Origin: Siniperca chuatsi
Taxonomy: Eukaryota > Chordata > Actinopteri > Centrarchiformes > Sinipercidae
Direction of reading: 5' to 3'
Assembly: GCF_020085105.1 (NCBI RefSeq)
Contig: NC_058051.1
Location: 24,369,455-24,433,454, forward strand
Length of the DNA: 64,000 nucleotides
Shown: positions 51,375-64,000 of the stretch, one piece after another
Layout: every line of letters starts with the position of its first letter
How positions within the stretch are numbered: the stretch's first letter is position 1
Notes under the pieces: generated by a model
Databases searched by the model: none
Told to the model about the DNA's origin: nothing
The model's input: the letters and a program-made list of their open reading frames with translations, nothing else
Translations under genes and position numbers: made by a program

Positions 51375-54300
51375 ATGAGCCGTGGATCTAAAACTAAATC
51401 GGAGAGCGCCTGGAGCTCTCTGCTGAGCCAGCAGGAGAATGAGAAGTTGGAGGAGCTGCTGGGCAGAAGGTGTGCTGTAAGTTCTGAACTGACCGGGAAG
51501 GGGATTGCCCACTGTGATAATGATGTCCTTCTGTATTTGCCTAGACTTATATGCTTTCTAAAGGAAGAGTTTATTGTAATAGTGAAAGGAAAAGCTATCC
51601 AAGATAATACAGGTTCTTCTGGTTGCTACATGAAAATGTAAATCGGTTCAGCCCTCAAGACTTCTCTCTTGTCTTTGGTGGTAAACATCATATCCTGAAT
51701 TTTAATGAGCACAGTTGATAGTTGAACCCTGAGTTGAGGATTTTAACATTATATATTCACCTTTACTAACAACCATGTTGTTGTTTGACTTTTTCTGAGC
51801 TGCTTTTTGTTACTTTATTTACTTACTTTTTATTAGTTTTATATATTCAGGTACATTTGAATTCCAGCCTTATTTTGACATATGTTTTCTTCAAAGGAAT
51901 CTACTGTACGTTGATGTAAATGCAGTTTAAAATTAATTGCTGACATTAGGTCATCAAAAAGAAGTCAGCTGTAACCGGAAATGGTGGCTGAACCATTTCC
52001 TCCTCTGCTGTCAGAATTAGATACTATCACTGAATTTACTCTTACGGTAGAGTAGAAGTTGCTTTGTTCCTGACTGCAGTAAACAATCTGCCTACAGTTG
52101 TTCAGACTGGCATGACAACAGAACAAAAGAATGCCATGAGCTGTACATTTTAATGACTAATACATCTGCAGTGGCAAGTTAAAGGGCATCACAGCACATC
52201 AAGTTATCTGAGCAAATGAAAGCAGACAAGGAAGTGAATCCACACCACAAAACTGCAAATTTACATAACTGCAATAAAATGCTCTCAAGTGTCCTATCAG
52301 CACTAAACTGTTTTCAATGTGTGTATTATCTGTGTGTTTAGTCCATAGCCACTGCAGTAGCACAGCTGTTTATGGCTCTGCCTCACAGTCCATCTATGTG
52401 GAGCTTGCAGCACACTGGAGTGGTCTGCCTCATCAAAGACAACCCTCAGCGCTCCTACTTCATACGGATGTTTGATTTGAAGGTAACCTCTCAGACAATG
52501 CTGCCATTATACCAATAATCTAATTACAAGGCTGCAAAAGAATATTTAGGCTGATTACTGATTATCTCATCACTGTGCGTGTGTTGTCCTGTGAATTTAG
52601 AAAGTTACTAAACTATGACACAAAATTACTCTCATCTTCCATGAGTATTATTGAGAGACTGAAATATTAACCATGTTTTTCCACAGATGGGGAGGCAGAT
52701 TTGGGAACAGGAGCTCTACAACCAAATTATTTACTCCTCGCCACAGCTATATTTTCATACCTTTGCTGCAGACGTAAGCACACCCTCATTTGACCTCTTC
52801 CTCCAATTTAAGTTACTGTTGCGGTATGATGTGGTGCCCTGCAATTATTTCTATCAGTAGGTCACAAATTTTTAAAGTGCTATTTTTGTTTAATGTGATG
52901 TCATTGTTCATTCCTTACAAAATGCAGGACTGTCAAGTCGGACTGAACTTTGCTGTGCAACAGGAAGCAGAAGCCTTCCAAAACGCTGTTGAGGAGAAAA
53001 TCAACCAAAGAAACAACCGTCAAGGTCAGTGGTCACAGCCACCACACTGATGTTAATTTTTAGAATTAGAGAATATATAATAGATTTTTAATACAATGAT
53101 CATATTTGCAACTCCAATTGTTTTTGTACATGTTATGTTGTTTGCAATATGATCCTGGAAAAAATATTTAAATCAGCCTAAATTAGTTTTTTTTTTTTTT
53201 GCCAAAATCTGAAACATTTTACAAGTGAGTCCTTATCAAGCAGCCTTATCAAGGAGACTTATCCATTAAACAGAAATTGTAATAAATGCTCAGGGTATTC
53301 TTTGAAAAATATAGAGAATGCTAATGGATCAATAAATTATAATTGATCAGTTGTTTTCTTGCTTCCTTATTTAAACAATAGGAAATAGTTTTAAGTGTAT
53401 TTTAGCTGAACAAATATTGTATTATGTTGTGGTAATGTGACACAAGAGTTTCTCTCACCTCCTTGTTATTGACAGACAAAAAACAGCGCCCCCTGCCGCC
53501 TAGTGGTAAGATAAACTTCATGACTGCATAGTTGCATTTACATATGTGGCAAACTATAAAAATAAAAATATTTCTTTCCTCTTTTTTCCTGTTTCCTGTC
53601 ACTGTAGACAGAGGTTCCCTGCCTCCAGTCCCAACCGAAAAAGGTGCGTAACTCCTTCACCTCAACATGTCTCTTCTGTAACTTTTACTACCACCAATTA
53701 TGCATGAAATGAAACAATGATAACATACCAACATGCATATACTCGGTATTTCCTCCAAAGCATCATCTGGTAGCCCTGGTTCATTTCACATGGCCACAGT
53801 GGACATCCAAAACCCAGACATCCATTCTTCCCGCTACCGCTCGATGCCTTCACCTACTGCTGCTTCCTTAAGTCTGACCGGCAAAGGAAAGAAGAGTAAG
53901 AAGGATAAGGACAAGAAAAAGGGCGCCAAACTCTCCAAAGCAGACATAGGGGCACCCAGTGGATTTAAGTGAGTGTTTGAGCCGATGAATGTGTTGCCTT
54001 GATGTCAGGCAGTGAAGTTTGGTTAATATCGAGAGAGGATGTTGTTTTACAATATTTGTAAAACTGTGTAACTGCATCACAGTCTCCTTTTGTTTCCTTC
54101 CTGTCAGGCATGTTTCTCATGTCGGCTGGGATCCCAACAACATTGACCCTGACCTGTGGAAGCTGCTCTCCCAAGCTGGGATCAGTGAAGCTGAGATGAG
54201 GGATGAAAAGACCTCGCAGCTCATCTATAATGTCATTGAGCAGTCTGGAGGCATGGAGGCGGTCAAAAGGGAGGTGAACAAAGGAGGTTAGACTCACACG

Positions 54301-55392
54301 GCATCATTTTGTTCCTCTTTATTAAACTCACTGCTCCCCCACAGGCTATTGTAATGGTCTAAAGCTTGGGCTGAATTGTTATGCATATCTTGTTCCATTG
54401 CATTATAGGTTCTGGACCTCCACCACCTCCACCTGGCAGACAAGGGCCTCTGCCTCCTAACCCTCCACCTCCACGAGGTCGCTCTGGCCCCCTGCCTCCT
54501 ATCCCAGGCCAGTCACCGCGAGGGAGCCCGTCCCCCCAGCTGCCTCCAGCACGTGGAGGCGTGCCACCCCCACCTCCTCCAACAAGCAGAAGTGGTCCTC
54601 CACCGCCACCGCCACACTCTGCACTTTCTCAGTTCCCCTCACCACCATCCTTAAAGTCCTCTCCTGTCTCACCCCCGAGCTACTCCCACAACCTGCCTCC
54701 TCCCTTGCCACCATCTAGCCAACAGCGCTCTGTGGGTTTCCCACCTCCTCCTGTCCCATCTACACCCAGCAGAGGAGGTGGAGGAGGAGGGCCTCCTCCT
54801 CCCCCTCCGCCCCCTCCACCTCCACCTCCACAAAGCTCTATTTCTTCCGATTTCCCACCTCCTCCTCCTCTCTCCAGTGGCACACCACCACCTGCCGCTC
54901 CATCCGTCGGAGGAGAAAGCAGAGGAGCTCTGCTGGATCAGATCCGACTTGGGAAGAAGCTCAGAAATGTAAAGCAATTTCCTTTTCTCAAAAACATTTT
55001 ATACATGTTATATAAGTACACAAGTCTTGATTGTCACGCTGCAATGCGTCACAATTAAAACTTTGTTTGGACACTTGCAGCAGAGATTCAAATGCTGTCC
55101 CTCTGTCCTGGTGTGTGTTACAGGTTACAGAGAGTCCTGATCAAGCTGCATCTACACCACCAGAGTCAGGTGAGGGCATCGTTGGTGCTCTCATGATGGT
55201 CATGCAGAAGAGGAGTAAAGTCATCCATTCCTCTGGTAAATATTAGAACATTAATTACACTCTACATGAAGGGCGAGTTGAACCAAAAGGGCCAAAAAAA
55301 GTCTCATATCTTTAAATTTGTCCTCTCTTTCAGATGAAAGTGAAGATGACGGTGGAGATGAAGATGATGATGACGACGAATGGGATGACTGA
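51375..55392 (+). CDS. was: Wiskott-Aldrich syndrome protein (WASP)
   Basis: WASP links CDC42 signalling to Arp2/3-driven actin branching, mainly in blood cells. Eleven exons: 51375-51476, 52342-52482, 52687-52773, 52928-53024, 53476-53505, 53608-53643, 53761-53968, 54108-54286, 54409-54968, 55124-55235, 55334-55392; in phase, 536 residues (human 502). Order: WH1 domain (about 15-140, [15 protein letters not shown]), the [10 protein letters not shown] and SRYR motifs, a lysine-rich basic patch ([19 protein letters not shown]), CRIB/GBD (HVSHVGWDP at 235-243), a proline-rich region with long P runs, one WH2 ([12 protein letters not shown]), a central motif ([11 protein letters not shown]) and an acidic tail ending EWDD. 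A single WH2 supports WASP over N-WASP, which has two. The CRIB lacks about six residues after GWDP. A tyrosine matching human Y291 (LIYN) is present. Confidence 0.95.
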
Positions 55393-56727
55393 TGTGGAAG
55401 ATGATGATGTGATTTTAGTTACAAACCTCTGAATTGCAATACTGTTACATGTTGGATTTCAGGTTCAATAATGGCAAACTGTAACATGACAGAAACTGTG
55501 TGGGTGATTAAATATACAAATAATTCAATATAAAGGACTTGAAGGTGAAAGAAAACAAGTTTAAGAGAATTCTGAAATGTTTATATATTTGTTCGAACAT
55601 TTCCAGTGTAGGATTCATCAGCACGACAGCACATAGCACTGTGTTACTCACAATGAAGGTGAATGGTGGCTCTGACTGGAATATATCTTGTTCCTTGCAC
55701 TTCCATTAAAAAGAGCCATTTTAAAAATCTGTAAATACACCAACAATCAATACTAAATCTGAGCCACTTTCATTCCCATTTTTTATAACATACTGTACAT
55801 AAAAAAACATTATGTTCCTGTATCATTTTCTCATACATCTGTGCAAAGATCCCCAATTTACTTGAATACCACCACCGACAAAGTGCATAACTGGAAGAAC
55901 ACTGTACGCTTTACATATCTTCAACACTCACATACTGTAGGTCACTAGAGCACAGGACAGTAAGGGAGTCATTATATGACAACATCCAATGGAATTTAGC
56001 TTAACAGAATACATTACACCTTACAAACATTATTACACACCAAGGTTGAAAACAGTAAAATGTACAACTTGCAACAAACAACAGATATGCATGCAACATA
56101 TGCATTTATATCATATTATCTTCATACAATACAAGAGTAATCCAATGACCATATATATTATATTCACAATCAATATATTACATTTCTGTTTCAAGATACT
56201 TGAAAGTACCATACCTGTGGTTTTGCATGTTTAATTCTATTAACTACAAGCCACATATACTTTCCATCACAGTCAACCATTTTCCAAAACAACAAACTTG
56301 CGTGAAATATGTGATTCATCACAATGAGCTGTCTTTATTTTTCATCACAGTAACATTTTAGATGCTGGGGTTTCCCACAAGCACCTGAACATACCAACGA
56401 GAAGAAGTTTTAAAACAATTCTTATGGTAGAGTATCAAGTCTGTAAGTTGATTTAAATGTCAAACTAACCTGAACTGATACCTGAACGATAGAAAATCAA
56501 ATTAAACTGTATGATATTTTTTGGGAAATGGTCACGGTAATGTAAAATATACCCAATTTGTATTTTCTAGGCTGACACTTACAAAACCACCAATATAGTA
56601 CTTTAATGACAGCATGACAGCATCACCTGCTTAATGAATGGAGGTGATACACAAACATGCATATCAAACATAAAAGTCCACCATAAAGTCCAGACAGGCC
56701 AGTGTTGGACAGCGTCAGTCCCGTCCT
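55393..56727. other. Convergent 3' region of was and sema3
   Basis: The two genes end toward each other, with about 1.3 kb between stop codons to hold both 3'UTRs. For was, ATTAAA-like signals occur near 55507 and 55705. For the leftward semaphorin, a reversed AATAAA (TTTATT) is at about 56335. No other gene is visible. Confidence 0.55.
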
Positions 56728-61061
<4,334 letters not shown>

Positions 61062-61889
61062 CTGTGTGAGAAGTGTTCCAGCTTTGTTAAAAAAACAAAC
61101 AAAAAAAACATCTACCCCATTTGGGAAACCAACAGCAGGGGGAGCAAAGGTTACCTCAAAAATATATTCACATTATTCCCTTTATGCCTTTAACATGTTT
61201 CATTACTGACTTGGATGAATTTATGGTCCCTTGAACAACACCCTTCTCTGGAAAATGTGTGTCACTGATTAAATATAACTCAACTTTTTAAGAAACATAT
61301 TCGCTTTTAAGATCTCAATATTTTATGTGTCCTGACTGTCTGATTGAGTTTAAGGCACCACATGCTGGTGGAGTTAGACGAAAAAGCAGGTCCCTTAGGA
61401 AGCACGGTCAGTGGAACTCAGAGCTAATTCTTAAGATCAGGATTGTGTTCAGCAGAGCATAACCTGTTAAGACACGCTGCAGTGGAAAATGTTTCTCCTT
61501 TTTTTGTTCTGCTGAAAGGTTTGATTGAACAATTTTCATCTGCTGCGAGACAAATGGACTGTGTACTGCACTCTACCTCCGAATGTGACTTGTTTCTATT
61601 CTTCCATCCGACAATTCATTGCATCATTTTAAACACATAAAGAGCAACACACACACACACACACACACACACATCCTTGTACTTCTATCTTTGTGACGTC
61701 CTGACATAATGCATTCCCTAGCCCCTTACCCTAATCTTAACCATCACAATTAAATGCCTAAAAACAAGTCTTAACCTTCAAACAGCCCTTTTAAGTCGTG
61801 AGGACTGGCCGAAATGTCCTCTCTTTCCAAAAATGTCCTCACTATGTAGGTAAAAAAAATGTTTCAGTCCTCACTATGTAGCAAGTACT

Positions 61890-61934
<45 letters not shown>

Positions 61935-64000
61935 TCTGTGGCAAGTGTAAGATATTGACCACCATATCTGCACTCTGGGACACAACATAGGCATGTTAAA
62001 GACAGCAGGCTTACATAATGACAAATGTTCACAGAGACCCTCAGAAGCCGGCTTACAGGGATTCAAGAGGAAGCACAATCTTTATTTACATCAAAGTGCC
62101 TGCCATCTTCCTTCTGAGGTCAATGTTAACAGGATGCAGTCAAGGTGTCACTAAAATAAGTTGCGCAATGGGATCTCCGGACAACACGAGATGGAGTCCT
62201 TAGAGTTGGAACGAGGTCCGGTTCTGTTCTTGAGAGGTAAACACAGGATAACAAGCTTCTGGCCAAGCTCCACTGGGCCATAGTGGATTCACTGAACGGG
62301 CTAAATGTAGAAACACCACACCCCTATACATGTCTCCATTCTCCAAAAATAGCAAACAATGTACTGCCATCATCTGGTAAACATTCAGCAAACACTTATC
62401 CCCTGACAACATTCTGACACTAATAGGGAAACACTGGAAAGGACGTACAATTCAAGTATGAAGCTACAGCTGGGCCACTATAAGCTCTCATGTTACAACT
62501 TGACAGCATATTGTCACTAAGGCACTAATGACCACTGCTGTTGAGTCGCAGGCCTATCTCAAGTATGAACAAACTGATGACAGCACATGGCTTCAATTGC
62601 ACTGCACATTTTGCTCTCTAGCAATGCTGACTAATTCTATCAAATGAAACTCAGGTCAGTCACGTTTGAAGTGTGTATAACTGACACAGCCTCCCAGCAA
62701 CAGAAGAAACAATGTAAGATCTCTATCCTCTGCAGGCTTGCTGTACCCCAGAGTGTCACTCAGGCCAGCTCATTCCTTCAGAAGAGTCACATGTCCTCCA
62801 GCCACCCCGAAAACCTCCTCCACAGGCGCCTCAGGGAACAAAGAGACTCGGTGTCACAAACAATGAACAATAAATCCTTGGAGTGGCAGAAAACAGTTGG
62901 GGAGTAAATCCAACTTTTTTCCTTTTTGTTTGGAATTAGGGGGAAGGGTGACTGAAGTCTGTGAATGTGGCTGCTTTATCTAAAAACTCTACACCACCTC
63001 TCAGCTGCTCTGAACAAGCTCCTGTACATGAATTTGTCATGGAGAGCTCTGTACAGATGTGAATTCCTGTATCTTACACAGAGAGGAACGTGATCAAGTT
63101 CAAAACCAAAGTTGTGTAATTGGTCAGACTCATAAGCTGTTTACTGAAATAGGATTAGTGTTAATGGTCATATAAAAATGCACTGCAATTACTCTCTCAA
63201 GCCTCAAATGGAACCTTTGTTGTATACGACAGCCATGAACAGCATGTAGACAGCTGTTTCCAGTCTTACAAAATCAGTTGAATTCAAAACAGCACTGCGT
63301 GTAGACTCCGACTGCCAGTTGTCATCAACCGCAGATCTCATGATTAGCTCACCTCTAATCTGCTTCAGATGTCAGATGTACAAAATCCTAAATGTTTCTC
63401 ATTGAATCACTGCAGTTGAGATAAGACACCAAACACGTTAACACAGCCTAGACCTGACCTGGAACCAGAACATTTTGATCCACCTCCAGATAAAAGTATG
63501 TTATAAATCTGATTCACACCTCTAATTCTTACTTACAGGTACTTCAGGTGTGACGTGTGTGCGAGCGTTCACATCCACATGTGCAGGTGCACTTGAAGTG
63601 ACAACATGATAGAGATGCAGCGATAACTGTAATCATCCAGCATGGTTTCGATCAAAGGTGTCATCCACATATTTGTAACATGAATCTCTGCCGTTAGAGT
63701 TAATGAAGACAAGGAGCAGACAACATGGGAAAATCCCAAATGCCTACAAAAAAGGGCTTTTAAACTGCTATCCACCCCCATTTTGAACTTACACCTTGCA
63801 ACCACAACACAACAGCTCTAAAATATCATTTTGCTCATGTGATCAAATTTCAAGTGTTTCCTTCTTGTGTCATCATGTCAGACATCAAAAACAAAGAAGA
63901 AATGACAGGTCAGACTATAGTGCGTGTGGGTTTCAGGGTGTGGGGAGAAACTCTGTCGAAGGGCACTACCAGTAACCAACCACACGTAATATCCACCTTT
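61062..64000. other. Probable first intron and upstream of the semaphorin gene
   Basis: No exon with a signal peptide joining in phase to the exon at 60901-61061 was recognised. The first semaphorin intron is usually long, so the missing exon probably lies beyond 64000. Apart from the CA repeats below, nothing was identified. Confidence 0.5.
61646..61932. repeat. Interspersed repeat bounded by (CA)n tracts
   Basis: CA runs at 61646-61673 and 61892-61932 enclose a fish repeat with CTTGTACTTCTATCTTTGTG, CATTCCCTAGCCCCTTACCC and AATGTCCTCACTATGTAG. That last motif occurs twice within about 45 bases (near 61834 and 61868), like a degenerate tandem unit. Confidence 0.7.

Noticed and set aside
54669-54977. 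Gly/Arg/Trp-rich open frame antisense to the was proline exon
   Set aside because: Shadow of the CCN-rich proline codons; no splice or start support.

Overview
The window reads as nuclear DNA of a ray-finned fish, most likely a spiny-rayed teleost. Genes are split by short to medium GT-AG introns and their protein products match vertebrate families closely. The AT-rich spacers and introns hold many small non-autonomous DNA transposons of the kinds common in teleosts. No bacterial, viral or organellar gene order is present. All exon borders below were placed by hand from splice sites and reading-phase continuity, and five complete coding sequences close in phase from start to stop.

Layout: 1-6766 has no confident gene, but holds several MITEs, a direct-repeat pair and a possible leftward first exon near 6.0 kb. 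6767-15647 (minus) is nt5dc2, 14 coding exons, 613 residues. 20912-32882 (minus) is a Bicaudal-D dynein adaptor, 8 coding exons, 1159 residues, with a 5'UTR exon at about 34.1 kb. 34631-38108 (plus) is apex2, 6 exons, 577 residues, head-to-head with the bicaudal gene across about 0.5 kb. 42864-49734 (plus) is slc38a5, 15 coding exons, 474 residues. 51375-55392 (plus) is was, 11 exons, 536 residues. 56728-61061 (minus) is a SEMA3F-like class-3 semaphorin, 16 coding exons seen; its signal-peptide exon lies upstream, probably outside the window. It is tail-to-tail with was.

The genes are housekeeping or cell-biology genes rather than a pathway: a mitochondrial-type HAD phosphatase relative, a dynein-cargo adaptor, a base-excision-repair nuclease, a glutamine-family amino-acid transporter, an Arp2/3 activator and a secreted guidance cue. 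The gene set mixes members that in human lie at 3p21 (NT5DC2, SEMA3F) and Xp11 (APEX2, SLC38A5, WAS). This suggests an old whole-genome-duplication paralogon in which the bicaudal and semaphorin genes could be paralogs lost from mammals. That is an inference. No bacterial-style novel system was found; the most unusual items are the bicaudal paralog with its long tail, a shortened CRIB motif in WASP, a THAP-coding transposon remnant, and a clean hAT MITE.
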